64,000 nt of DNA from an uncultured Clostridia bacterium (GTDB taxonomy: Bacteria > Bacillota > Clostridia > UMGS1883), in assembly GCA_947626145.1 (NCBI GenBank), contig CANQRB010000002.1, positions 340,465 through 404,464 of the forward strand, written 5' to 3'. Of the stretch, positions 7,527-16,943 are shown in pieces. Position 1 is the stretch's first letter; every line of letters starts with the position of its first letter. The notes under the pieces were generated by a model, which was given only the letters and a program-made list of their open reading frames with translations, was not told the origin of the DNA and searched no databases. A program made the translations under genes and the position numbers.

Positions 7527-9260
7527 ATGAAAAAGCTTTTGTCTGTACTTTTGGTTTTGTCAATGCTCTGCGCGCTGACGCCGGCCTTTGCGGCGGCGTC
7601 CTTCACCGACATATCCGGCCACTGGGCCGAGGGGGCAATTAACGCTATGGCCGAGGCCGGAGCGGTGAGCGGCTATCCCGACGGCACGTTCAGGCCCGAC
7701 GAGCCGGTGACAAGGGCGGAGTTCGCCAAGATCATCACCGAGCTTTACGGCTTTGACACCACCGACAGCGGCTGGCTGTTCTTCCCCGACGGGGAAAAGG
7801 ACGCCTGGTACGGGCCGTATATGCCGGCCTACAAGGTGCTTGTGGATTGGCAGCTTTTTAAGGCCTGCTCCGAGTACGGCTATCCCGAGGGCTGGAGCGA
7901 GGACACCTTCAAATATTTTGACGCCGAAAAGCCCCTGACCCGCATAGAGGCCGCTCAGGCCATACGCTTTGTGGTGGGGATAGGCGACGGCAGTTTTGAC
8001 GATGAGCTGGCGGCTCTTGCCGCGTCCAACGCCGACGGCGGGGACTATGCGGATAACCGGGGCATTTCCGTACTGATAGGCGCGGTAATGTATTTGGAGC
8101 TGATGAACGGCGACGGCAACGGCCGCTTCCGTCCCTTTGACCCCATTACCCGGGCCGAGGTCTGCACCGTCCTCGAAAGGGCACGCAGAGATCACGGAAG
8201 GAGCAACGTCAACGAATTTATCACGGTGGCGGTTTATATGGCGGATCAGGAGGCCGGAAAAACTCCCGAACAAATATCCGCCGAGGAAGAGGAACGTATT
8301 ATTGCAAGATTTGAGAAAATGGCGGCGTCAGATGGCTTCCTTTCCGAGGAAAAAAAGACCGACGCCGACCGTGAGATCGTCGCGGCCTTCGGCGGCGTGG
8401 AGTTCAGCCGGGCGGACTATGACCTCTTAAGCTGGCTCTATTATTGGCTTTATTCCGGCCTCTTTGAAGAACATATGGAACAAAACGGCATCGACGGCTG
8501 GGAAATAGAAATGTACGGCGGAATCTTTAACAACAGCGGTGATTATGCGGGTCTCGCCTTTGACGAGGCGGCGGCGAGGGCCGTAGTCGATGAGATGAAG
8601 CGGATGGCGGCGGCCGAGATAAAATTTGACGAGTTTGGCCTTGACCGGCGGACGGCCTTTGCAAACGGCTACAGCGCTTACCACTTTTCCGACCTCGACA
8701 GCGACGGCGAGGACGCGGAGCGCCTTAAGCTCCACGGCGGCACGGATTACGCCATTGAAAGACTGCTGTATTTTGAGGCCGTGGAGGATATGCTCCGCGA
8801 CTTTATGACCGAGCCCGGCGGCCAATGCTATCCTGACACTACGGAGGATATGCGGCAGTACTGCTTTAAGACCTGTCATGTGCTGGCCCTTGCGGACGGC
8901 GCCGACGACGCCGAGGCTAAGGCGAGGGCCGAGGCGGTGATCGCCCGCCTTGACGCCGGGGAGGATATGAGCGCAATCATCGACGGGTGCGGCGGGGAGC
9001 CGGGTATGGAGGTCAGCCGCGGCGACGTTTTCACCGAGGGCGATATGATAGACGAGTTATATCAGGAGGCAAAGGCCCTCGAGCCGGGCCAATATTCAAA
9101 AGAACCCGTTAAAACCAAATACGGCTATTTCGTTGTCTGCCGCCTGCCCATTGTCGGCGACGAGCCGGAATTGGAGTGGCTGAGGAACAGGGTCGCCCGA
9201 AAGATGTTTGACGATTTTATGGAGCTTTGCGTGGAAGAATTTGAAGATAACCCGCGGTAG
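7527..9260 (+). CDS. SLH-domain protein with C-terminal PpiC/parvulin-like domain
   Basis: The protein has 577 residues with a signal peptide (MKKLLSVLLVLSMLCALTPA). Three S-layer-homology repeats fill about residues 24-230: FTDISGHWAEGAINAMAEAG, then copies with 'PLTRIEAAQ' and 'PITRAEVCT'. They should bind pyruvylated secondary wall polymer. The C terminus (about 440-560; 'HVLALADG...ARAEAVIARLDAGEDM...EPGQYSKEPVKTKYGY') looks like a parvulin-type prolyl isomerase. A role in folding wall proteins is inferred. The start at 7527 is favoured over 7512 by spacing to GAGGG. It is a close paralogue of the next gene. Confidence 0.86.
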   Translation: MKKLLSVLLVLSMLCALTPAFAAASFTDISGHWAEGAINAMAEAGAVSGYPDGTFRPDEPVTRAEFAKIITELYGFDTTDSGWLFFPDGEKDAWYGPYMPAYKVLVDWQLFKACSEYGYPEGWSEDTFKYFDAEKPLTRIEAAQAIRFVVGIGDGSFDDELAALAASNADGGDYADNRGISVLIGAVMYLELMNGDGNGRFRPFDPITRAEVCTVLERARRDHGRSNVNEFITVAVYMADQEAGKTPEQISAEEEERIIARFEKMAASDGFLSEEKKTDADREIVAAFGGVEFSRADYDLLSWLYYWLYSGLFEEHMEQNGIDGWEIEMYGGIFNNSGDYAGLAFDEAAARAVVDEMKRMAAAEIKFDEFGLDRRTAFANGYSAYHFSDLDSDGEDAERLKLHGGTDYAIERLLYFEAVEDMLRDFMTEPGGQCYPDTTEDMRQYCFKTCHVLALADGADDAEAKARAEAVIARLDAGEDMSAIIDGCGGEPGMEVSRGDVFTEGDMIDELYQEAKALEPGQYSKEPVKTKYGYFVVCRLPIVGDEPELEWLRNRVARKMFDDFMELCVEEFEDNPR

Positions 9261-9282
9261 AGGCGGGGTTGGAGGTTGCTTA

Positions 9283-11004
9283 ATGAAAAAATTTTTGTCT
9301 GTACTTTTGGTTTTGTCAATGCTCTGCGCGCTGACGCCGGCATTCGCGGCGGCGTCCTTCACCGACGTATCCGGCCACTGGGCCGAGGGTGCCATTAATG
9401 CCATGGCCGAGGCCGGAGCGGTGGACGGTTACCCTGACGGCACATTCAGGCCCGACGAGCCGGTGACAAGGGCGGAGTTTGCAAAAATAATTACCGAGTA
9501 TTTTGACCTGCCCGCCAGCGATTACGGCTGGTATGTATTTGACGACGTGGACGGGGCCGACTGGTACGCCCCCTATGTCGTGAATTACAAGGTGCTTGTT
9601 TTTGACGGATTTAAGGATTGGCCCGACCCACGGCTGGGCGAAAACTACGGTGTCGCCTTTGAAGCCGAGGCGCCCGTCACCCGTATAGAGGCGGCTTTGC
9701 CCCTGCTCGCCTGCGGCTGCCGGGAAAAGCTGGACGAGTCCATGGGTCGGTATGAAGAACTGTCTGACGCGTTCTCGGCTTTGGCGGCTGAAGCGGCGAA
9801 ATATACAGACTTTGAGGATTTGGGCAGTGAAAACGGCAGCAGCCTGTGGCTCGCGGCGGCTCTGGCTTCCTCCGCCGGACTGATGACCGGCGACGGCGAA
9901 GGGCGGTTCCGTCCCTGGGACGGACTGAGCCGGGCGGAGCTTTGCACCCTGCTGACCAGATGCTCCAAGGATGTTAACGACTATATAGTGGAGGAGATCT
10001 CGGATTACAATATAAGACTCAATAGGCTGGCGGACTTCATGTCCGAGGAAAAAAAGACCGACGCCGACCGTGAGACCGTCGCCACGATATGCGGCACGGA
10101 CGTCAGCCTTGCAGACTACAATTACATATATAATATTTGGGCCGCGTTGTATGAGGACGATTACGGCGAGGACTGGGCGAGCCGGCCCTGCGATATGTAC
10201 GGAGCGGCTCACGAAGGTTATACCCTGGGAAACGCGGCCCGTGCGGAGACTCTGTCCGCTCTGGGAGGGCTGGTGTGCGCGGCCCGGGAGGCCGCCGAAT
10301 ACGGCTGGGACAGTCCATCCTTAAAATATACGGCGGCGGAAGAAATGTACACATATATAAATACAGAATATGACAGTTTGGACGAGCATAGGGCGGAACT
10401 GGAGAATATCGGCTCCTCTTTGTACGCCGAGGAAAAATACGAGTATATGTGTGCGCTGATGTATATGCTTGAGGAATCGTACATCATGCCCGGCGGCCTA
10501 TATTATGCCACGCCGGAGGAGGTAGTGCAAAATTACCTTAAGGCCGGTCATGTGCTCATCCTTGCTGACGGCGACACCGACGACGCCGAGGCAAAGGCAA
10601 GGGCCGAGGAGGTTATCGCCCGTCTTGACGCCGGGGAGGATATGCGGACCCTCATTGATGAGTGCGGCGAGGATCCCGGCATGAGGAACCGTGACTACTA
10701 TATGTTCACCGAGGGCGACATGGTGGACGAGTTCTATGAGGGGACAAAGGCCCTTGAGCCCGGCCAATATTCCAAGGAGCCCGTCAAGACCGACTACGGC
10801 TATCACGTTATTTACCGCCTGCCCATTACCGGCGACGAACCGGAGATAGAGGAACTTAGGGAGGAGCTGTCGTACAAAAAATTCGATGCCCTTGTGGATG
10901 AATGGATGACCGAAATATGCGGGAATATCGGGATAAAAAGTGACGCGGCGGGGATAACGCCCGAGGATATCCGGCTTATTTCACTCTTGTATTCGCGTGA
11001 TTAA
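9283..11004 (+). CDS. SLH-domain protein with parvulin-like domain, tandem paralogue
   Basis: The protein has 573 residues. Its signal peptide and first SLH repeat are almost identical to those of the preceding gene, and it has the same C-terminal parvulin-like segment ('HVLILADGDTDDAEAKARAE', 'EPGQYSKEPVKTDYGYHVIY'). The middle 'MSEEKKTDADRETVA' segment is shared while the rest has diverged, indicating duplication followed by change. The start at 9283 follows GGAGG with good spacing. It lies 22 bp after its paralogue, so the two are probably one transcript. Confidence 0.86.
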   Translation: MKKFLSVLLVLSMLCALTPAFAAASFTDVSGHWAEGAINAMAEAGAVDGYPDGTFRPDEPVTRAEFAKIITEYFDLPASDYGWYVFDDVDGADWYAPYVVNYKVLVFDGFKDWPDPRLGENYGVAFEAEAPVTRIEAALPLLACGCREKLDESMGRYEELSDAFSALAAEAAKYTDFEDLGSENGSSLWLAAALASSAGLMTGDGEGRFRPWDGLSRAELCTLLTRCSKDVNDYIVEEISDYNIRLNRLADFMSEEKKTDADRETVATICGTDVSLADYNYIYNIWAALYEDDYGEDWASRPCDMYGAAHEGYTLGNAARAETLSALGGLVCAAREAAEYGWDSPSLKYTAAEEMYTYINTEYDSLDEHRAELENIGSSLYAEEKYEYMCALMYMLEESYIMPGGLYYATPEEVVQNYLKAGHVLILADGDTDDAEAKARAEEVIARLDAGEDMRTLIDECGEDPGMRNRDYYMFTEGDMVDEFYEGTKALEPGQYSKEPVKTDYGYHVIYRLPITGDEPEIEELREELSYKKFDALVDEWMTEICGNIGIKSDAAGITPEDIRLISLLYSRD

Positions 11005-11046
11005 CGGCGGGAAAACAATATTTATATGAACAGGGAGATGTATGAA

Positions 11047-12213
11047 ATGAAGAAATTTTTGACGTTGATTTTGACCTTTGCGATGCTCTGCACGCTGACG
11101 CCGGCCTATGCGGCGTCCTTCACCGACACCGCCGGCCACTGGGCCGGGGCGGATATCGAGGCCATGGCCGCCGCCGGAGTTGTGAACGGCTATGACGACG
11201 GCTCCTTCCGCCCCGACGCTCCCGTGACAAGGGCGGAGTTCGCCAAAATTCTGACCGAGCTTTACGGCCTGCCCACGGGCGATTACGGCTGGTATTTTTA
11301 CGGCGACGTGGAGCCCGGCCAGTGGTACACCCCCTATGTGCCGGCCTATTGTGTGCTGGTGGATCTGCCCCTGGCCGGAATGTGCGATTACTTTGGATGG
11401 CCCAGGAGCTGGGGCGATGATTATTTCTATGACTTTGCCCCTCAGCGGCCTCTGACCCGCATCGAGGCGGCTCAGGCTTTGGATTACATCACGGGCAGCA
11501 TAGAGGATGAGGAGATGTACGATTTCCTCATAGAGTTGGGCTTAAGCACCGCCGACAGCCCGGACTATGCGGACAATCCGGGCATATCCCTTCTGGCGGG
11601 CAGCGTTATGTTCAAGCAGCTCATGAACGGCGACGATCAGGATCGCTTCCGCCCCTATGACACCATCAGCCGGGCCGAGGTCTGCACCCTTCTGAACCGT
11701 GCCGTAAACGCCTATGACCTCGATGACATCGCTTACATGGACGTACAGAGCGCCGTTGACGCTCTGGCGGAAGCATACTTTGAGGAGGAAGGCGGCGGCT
11801 ATTTTGACGGCGTAACCGCCGGCGGCGATTTTTCCGACTGGGCCCTGGAGGTGCTCGATCTGGTCAACGCCGAGCGCGCTAAGGAGGGGGCTGCTCCTCT
11901 CGAGCTGGACGCCGACCTCTGCGCCGTGGCCCAGCTTCACAGCAACGACATGGTGGCCCGGGGCTTTTTCGACCACTACAACCCTGACGGCCTGTCCCCC
12001 TTTGACCGCATGAGCGCTTACGGCATCAGATATATGGCCGCCGGTGAAAATATCGCCGCCGGTCAGCGGTCGCCCGAGGCCGTCATGAACAGCTGGATGA
12101 ATTCCCCCGGCCACCGGAGCAATATCCTCAATCCAAGCTACAAAAAAATGGGCATTGCCTGGGCCGATGGCGGCGACTACGGAATTTACTGGACACAGTG
12201 CTTCACAGATTAA
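11047..12213 (+). CDS. SLH-domain protein with C-terminal CAP/SCP domain
   Basis: The protein has 388 residues: signal peptide, three SLH repeats (about 20-225, starting 'FTDTAGHWAGADIEAMAAAG'), and a CAP domain at about 265-388. The CAP signatures are 'VLDLVNAERAKEGAAPL', 'AQLHSNDMVARGFFDHYNPDG', 'AGENIAAGQ' and 'MNSPGHRSNILNPSYKKMGI', as in YkwD-like bacterial proteins. It should sit on the cell wall; bacterial CAP proteins mostly lack a proven activity. The start at 11047 is preferred over 11026 for its position after GGGAG. It is the third SLH gene in a row, with N-terminal similarity to the first two. Confidence 0.9.
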   Translation: MKKFLTLILTFAMLCTLTPAYAASFTDTAGHWAGADIEAMAAAGVVNGYDDGSFRPDAPVTRAEFAKILTELYGLPTGDYGWYFYGDVEPGQWYTPYVPAYCVLVDLPLAGMCDYFGWPRSWGDDYFYDFAPQRPLTRIEAAQALDYITGSIEDEEMYDFLIELGLSTADSPDYADNPGISLLAGSVMFKQLMNGDDQDRFRPYDTISRAEVCTLLNRAVNAYDLDDIAYMDVQSAVDALAEAYFEEEGGGYFDGVTAGGDFSDWALEVLDLVNAERAKEGAAPLELDADLCAVAQLHSNDMVARGFFDHYNPDGLSPFDRMSAYGIRYMAAGENIAAGQRSPEAVMNSWMNSPGHRSNILNPSYKKMGIAWADGGDYGIYWTQCFTD

Positions 12214-12252
12214 TTGAACGGAATTAATTTTGCAAAAGAATTTTGAAATTGC

Positions 12253-12281
12253 TTGACATACTGCCCCTGAAATGATATAAT
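12253..12281 (+). promoter_or_regulatory. Consensus sigma-A promoter of the CotH gene
   Basis: TTGACA (12253-12258), a 17-bp spacer, TATAAT (12276-12281). This is a perfect consensus 48 bp before the start codon, so the gene is a separate transcription unit from the SLH cluster. Confidence 0.9.
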
Positions 12282-12328
12282 TGTGTTAAAGTAAGATGCA
12301 ATAATTATATCATTTTGGGGGTGTATTT

Positions 12329-15300
12329 ATGAAGAAATTTTTAGCGGCAGTCATAACCCTCTGTATGGCTTTGACGGTGATGCCGGCGATCAGCCTTGCG
12401 GCGGAGACGGTCAGCATAGGCACGGCCGAAGAGCTCATGCAATATTTTGAACAGCTGCGCGGCGGCGTTCAGAATAACGCTGTGCTTACGGCTGACATCG
12501 ACCTGTCGGGCTATCTGTCCGTTGACAACCCCATGCGGCCCATACCTGTCTTTGAAGCAGTGTTTGACGGCGCTCTCCACAGCGTTAAGGGACTTCACAT
12601 AGGCTCGGCCGAAAGCGCCGCTCTCTTTGTTGAGCTTGGCGGAACGGTCATGAACGTGAGCCTTGAGGGCACCGTGGCGGCGGAAGAGGCCGCCGGAATA
12701 GCCGTCAGCAGCAGGGGCACGATCTCTCACGTCAAAACGGTAATGAACGTTTTCGGCCGTACAAGGGCCGCCGGAATGGTGCTGACAAATACCGGTGTAA
12801 TTGTCGGCAGCGACAGCCGCGGCGACGTGAAGATAACCGAAAACAACAGCCTTGCGGCGGGCATCGCCTGCGTGAACAGCGGTATAATTTCCGGCTGCGC
12901 CAATTACAGCACCGTGGCCGGCAGAACCCTTGACGGCGGCGCCAAATTTGCCGGCGGCATATGCGCCTTTTCCACCGGAACGGTTACCGGCTGCGCCAAC
13001 GCCGGAGAAGTTTCCGGCGGAGATATGGAGGACACCGGTAATGAGAATTACACCGCCAACATCAGCTCCGCCACCGGAGTGGGCGGCGCCGGCGGTATCG
13101 TCGGCGTGGCCGAGGGTGCGGGCAAAATTGAAAATTGCGTGAACAGCGGCCTCGTCAGCGGCGACGGTATAATCAACGTTGGCGGCATCGCCGGATTCAG
13201 CGCCCAGACCGTGACGGATGTGACCAATTACGGCGAGGTGGCCGCATATACTCATAACGACGAGGCGGCGGATAAGAACGAGGCGGCGTCCACCGGCGGT
13301 ATAGCCGGTATGGCGAGGGCCGCCGTTGAAAACGCCCGTAACTTTGGCCGTATTTTCGGCGACACCCGCACGGGCGGCATCGTCGGCACTGGCAGCGACA
13401 CTAAAAACAGCGTGAATTACGGCCGTATCGAGGGCACCGACACTCAGGGCGGAATTGCCGGCGAGGTGAACGGCCTGGCCTACGGCTGCACCAATTATGG
13501 AGAGATACACGGCAGCGAGGACCGTACCGGCGGCGTCGCCGGTAAGCTCGGCTCCGGCAGCATAGAGCTTTGCGCCAACATGGGCGTGGTTTCCGGCGCG
13601 GAAAACAGGGAGCTTACCTCGAACTACACCGGCGGCATTGTGGGCCGCATGGACGAGGGAGCCGCCGGACTGAAGAATGTGTACGGCACCGTTGAAATTT
13701 CGGCCCCCTACGGCTCCGCCGGAGGAGCGGGCTGCAAGCTCAACACCGACCTCAGCGGCTTTATCATCAATCTCGGGCCGCACAATATTGACGGCTCTCA
13801 GGGCAACCGCCACTTTGAAGACGCCAACTTCTATTGGCGTGACAACAAGTGGGGCGAGGACAAATGGCCCGAAAATATTGTCGATCTGCTTAATGCCGGA
13901 GACGATGTTTGGGTAATGGGCCCTGACGGCTATCCTGTTTTCGCAAAGGATACGCTTTCCGACGGCACCGTTCATGTGCGGAGCGCCGAAGAGCTCAGGA
14001 ACGCTCTGGCCAACGAGGCGGCGATGAACGTCGTTGTTGACGGTGTAATTGATGTTGACGGGGACGTCAGCGTTGTCGGCGGCAAAACTCTGTCCGGCAG
14101 CCAGCTCAGGCTGAACGGCGGCAGCCTTGTCATGGCGGCCTGGGGCGAGTTTAATCTCGGCAATATCAGCATCCGCACCTCCGGCGCTCCGGCTGTGCGT
14201 GTGAACGGAACCTTAAACATAAAGGGAATAGTCGATACAAACGCTTCGATTATTGGCGAAACCGGCGTGATATATGATGTGGACGGTATAATCCTCAACG
14301 GCGGAGAGAATGCCGCCGGGCCGGACATAACCATCAGCGACTCCACCGGACTTTACTATGTGCGCCCCTATCGCAGGGACGGCATGAGCTTCTATAATTA
14401 CGTTCCCGAGGATGCGGCGGTGGTTGCCGGAATTGCGGCCCTTGCCGCCGACAATCCCTCACTGGCCTTTGATGTGTACGCCGTTGTAAGGGGCGGCGCG
14501 GCACAGCTGTTCCTTCCCGGCACGGCAAATCTCGCTTCGGTCACCTTTACCGGCGTCAACGGTGACGGGCTGCCCGTTCAGGACAAAAAGTGGACCGCCG
14601 ATCTTTCCGGCGGAAAGACCTACGGCCCTGTCCGTATCGGCGGCTTTGACTATACGGTGTCCGCCTTACAGTCGTCGCTGCCCGCTCTTTCCTTTAACAT
14701 TGATGAGAGCTTTGGCACCATCGCCGCCATGAACACCTCGACGGATCACTCCGTCAAGTGCTACGGCAGCGCCGATATCTATGTTCCCGAGGCCTTGAAG
14801 GCTCAGAAGGGCTGGACTGACATCAGCAGCCTTGACTATCAGGACAAGGATCCCGACAAATCTCCCGGAACCATGGAGATAAAGGGCAGGGGCAACAGCA
14901 CCTGGGTGGCCGACCTCACCACCAAAAAGCCCTATCAGTTCAAGTTCGAGAAAAAAGTGGACGTTCTCGGCATGGGCGAGAGCAAGACATGGGTCATTCT
15001 GAAAAACGACGAGAGATACATAATCAACAAGCTGGCCTTTGACCTCGGTCTGGAAATGGGCCTGGAAAACTCCTCTCACAGCGAGTTTGTGGACGTGTTC
15101 ATGAACGGCGAATACCTCGGCAATTATCTGCTCTGCGAAAAGGTAGAGGTGGGCAAGAGCCGTGTCAATGTTTCCGATTTGGACGACGAGTACGAGGCCA
15201 ACGGCAACAGCGTCGAGGGTCTTGACCTCACCGGCGGCTACCTGCTGGAGATAGACAACTGGGACGGCGACGCCGTACAGATTCAGTATGATCCGGACAA

Positions 15301-15955
15301 TGACGGAGTGAACGACACCGTTGTTTCCATCAAGTCGCCGGAGGATCTGGCCGTGACCGCCTCCGCCGATGCGGATAACCCATACAGCTATATTTACAAC
15401 TATGTCACCGATTTCCTTGACGCGGTCTATGGCGACGGCATCATGTCCGACGGCAGGAGCTACCTTGACCACATCGACAAGGACAGCTTTGTGAAGTATT
15501 TCCTGCATCAGGAATTCCTGCGCAATAAGGACTGCGGCATCGGCAGCACCTATCTTTACAAGGATAAGGACGGCATCGATCCGCTGCTTTACGCCGGCCC
15601 GCTCTGGGACAACGACCGTGCGATTTCCAGCTGGACCTATGACGAGTGGACAATGAGGACCGTCACCCGTCCGCCGAACGGTTCGGTAGCCCTGTACAAT
15701 CAGCTTAGCCGTCGGCCCGACTTTGCCGCCCTTGTAGTTGACTACTATCGGAACTCCGATGTCAGGACGGTGTTCGCCAACGCCTACAGGCACATTGAGG
15801 ACTATAACGCCTATGCGGGCTCGTCCTTCGCCATGGACGCCCTTCGCTGGGACATCACCGTCAACAACGAGTGGATGATAGATATACTCAGGAAGCGGGC
15901 GGAGTGGTTCGACGCCAATTATCAGGAGCTGCTCACTCTGGCGCAGTCAGAATAA
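12329..15955 (+). CDS. Secreted protein with GLUG repeats and a CotH kinase-like domain
   Basis: The protein has 1208 residues and a signal peptide (MKKFLAAVITLCMALTVMPA). Residues about 90-470 hold many GLUG-like glycine-rich repeats ('GGIVGVAEGAGKIENCVNSG', 'GGIAGMARAAVENARNFGRI'). Residues about 800-1200 form a CotH-type domain: 'MEIKGRGNSTW', 'KPYQFKFEKK', 'WVILKNDERYIINKLAFDLG', 'GEYLGNYLLCEKVEV', 'YLLEIDNW' and the metal-binding 'LLYAGPLWDNDRAI'. CotH proteins are atypical kinases first known from spore coats; secreted versions are frequent in gut Clostridia and cellulosome producers. Substrate and location are inferred. A terminator lies about 50 bp after the stop. Confidence 0.88.
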   Translation: MKKFLAAVITLCMALTVMPAISLAAETVSIGTAEELMQYFEQLRGGVQNNAVLTADIDLSGYLSVDNPMRPIPVFEAVFDGALHSVKGLHIGSAESAALFVELGGTVMNVSLEGTVAAEEAAGIAVSSRGTISHVKTVMNVFGRTRAAGMVLTNTGVIVGSDSRGDVKITENNSLAAGIACVNSGIISGCANYSTVAGRTLDGGAKFAGGICAFSTGTVTGCANAGEVSGGDMEDTGNENYTANISSATGVGGAGGIVGVAEGAGKIENCVNSGLVSGDGIINVGGIAGFSAQTVTDVTNYGEVAAYTHNDEAADKNEAASTGGIAGMARAAVENARNFGRIFGDTRTGGIVGTGSDTKNSVNYGRIEGTDTQGGIAGEVNGLAYGCTNYGEIHGSEDRTGGVAGKLGSGSIELCANMGVVSGAENRELTSNYTGGIVGRMDEGAAGLKNVYGTVEISAPYGSAGGAGCKLNTDLSGFIINLGPHNIDGSQGNRHFEDANFYWRDNKWGEDKWPENIVDLLNAGDDVWVMGPDGYPVFAKDTLSDGTVHVRSAEELRNALANEAAMNVVVDGVIDVDGDVSVVGGKTLSGSQLRLNGGSLVMAAWGEFNLGNISIRTSGAPAVRVNGTLNIKGIVDTNASIIGETGVIYDVDGIILNGGENAAGPDITISDSTGLYYVRPYRRDGMSFYNYVPEDAAVVAGIAALAADNPSLAFDVYAVVRGGAAQLFLPGTANLASVTFTGVNGDGLPVQDKKWTADLSGGKTYGPVRIGGFDYTVSALQSSLPALSFNIDESFGTIAAMNTSTDHSVKCYGSADIYVPEALKAQKGWTDISSLDYQDKDPDKSPGTMEIKGRGNSTWVADLTTKKPYQFKFEKKVDVLGMGESKTWVILKNDERYIINKLAFDLGLEMGLENSSHSEFVDVFMNGEYLGNYLLCEKVEVGKSRVNVSDLDDEYEANGNSVEGLDLTGGYLLEIDNWDGDAVQIQYDPDNDGVNDTVVSIKSPEDLAVTASADADNPYSYIYNYVTDFLDAVYGDGIMSDGRSYLDHIDKDSFVKYFLHQEFLRNKDCGIGSTYLYKDKDGIDPLLYAGPLWDNDRAISSWTYDEWTMRTVTRPPNGSVALYNQLSRRPDFAALVVDYYRNSDVRTVFANAYRHIEDYNAYAGSSFAMDALRWDITVNNEWMIDILRKRAEWFDANYQELLTLAQSE

Positions 15956-16008
15956 AAAATTGGCTCTACGTTAGGAATAGCGGTATAAAATCCTGCAAAG
16001 AATTTACG

Positions 16009-16042
16009 AAACAGGTTTCGGCCAAGGCCGAGGCCTGTTTTT
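16009..16042 (+). terminator. Intrinsic terminator after the CotH gene
   Basis: A 15-bp stem (AAACAGG outer arm, GGCC at the tip, two wobble pairs) is followed by a T-rich stretch ending near 16042. Confidence 0.88.
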
Positions 16043-16095
16043 ATATGAACCGTCAGCTTGTTTGCGGCTGTTTCAATGTTTTTTATGATTGCCCC

Positions 16096-16124
16096 TTGAA
16101 AATCGAGAGTTTCTGTTGTATAAT
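16096..16124 (+). promoter_or_regulatory. Sigma-A promoter of the two-component operon
   Basis: TTGAAA (16096-16101), a 17-bp spacer, TATAAT (16119-16124), 100 bp before the regulator's start codon. The untranslated leader is A+T-rich with no clear structure. Confidence 0.8.
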
Positions 16125-16223
16125 TATTTGCAGAGAGTATGTTCATTTCCTCTGTTTATAGTATAGAACCGAAAAATATCGTAAAACCGTTATATATTAT
16201 AACATAAAGTTAGGAGGGTGATT

Positions 16224-16943
16224 ATGGCAAAGCTGCTTCTGGCAATATGTGATGATGATCATTTTGACCTGCGAACAGAAAAAGAGTTAATATGTGATGT
16301 CCTCTCAAGTAAAAATATAGAGACGGAAGTGGACACTTTTGCAAGCGCGGAAGCTTTACTTAATTCCAATAAAAGATATCCGATTGTAATACTTGATATA
16401 GAAATGAACGGCATAAATGGCATATCGACCGCGGAGGCGCTGCATAAGAGATGTCCGGGCTGTCTGATATTCTTTGTTACCAATCACGAAAAATATATGG
16501 ATGAAGCGTTAAACAAGCACGCTTTTAGATTTTGGACAAAACCGATAGACCCATACAGACTGAGTTACGGTATTGTTTCGGCGATCAGGGAAATAAAGAA
16601 CAGGCAAAGCTTTATAAAAATAAACGTAAATAAAAAACCGGTAAGTGTACTGTGCAGTAAAATCATTTACGCCTACACCGAAAATCGCGTGTGTAAGATT
16701 ATTACAGCCGATGAAGAGATAGTGACTAAAGATACATTTAAAAGCGTTAAAGAGCAGCTTACAATGGACTTCTTTTGTGATGTTCATGCCAGCTATTGTG
16801 TAAATATGAACTTTGTAGTCGGATATTCGTCCACGTTTGTTTTATGCCAGTGTAATGGCACAAAGTACAAAATCGATATGTCAAAAAGGAAATCTTCAGA
16901 GTTTCAGAAAAGGTTCACCGAGTGGTCCGGAGGAACGGTATGA
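16224..16943 (+). CDS. LytTR-family response regulator (AgrA-like)
   Basis: The protein has 239 residues. The receiver domain (1-120) has acidic D10 and D11, phospho-acceptor D58 in VILDIEMNG, and K106 in FWTKPID. The LytTR DNA-binding domain covers about 135-235 ('IIYAYTENRVCKIITADEE', 'SYCVNMNFV'). The start at ATG 16224 lies 5 bp after AGGAGGG; a GTG six bases earlier overlaps the site. It is coupled to the kinase by an ATGA overlap. LytTR regulators commonly control surface, secretion or peptide-signalling genes; no target is visible here. The gene pair is markedly A+T-rich compared with its neighbours. Confidence 0.92.
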   Translation: MAKLLLAICDDDHFDLRTEKELICDVLSSKNIETEVDTFASAEALLNSNKRYPIVILDIEMNGINGISTAEALHKRCPGCLIFFVTNHEKYMDEALNKHAFRFWTKPIDPYRLSYGIVSAIREIKNRQSFIKINVNKKPVSVLCSKIIYAYTENRVCKIITADEEIVTKDTFKSVKEQLTMDFFCDVHASYCVNMNFVVGYSSTFVLCQCNGTKYKIDMSKRKSSEFQKRFTEWSGGTV

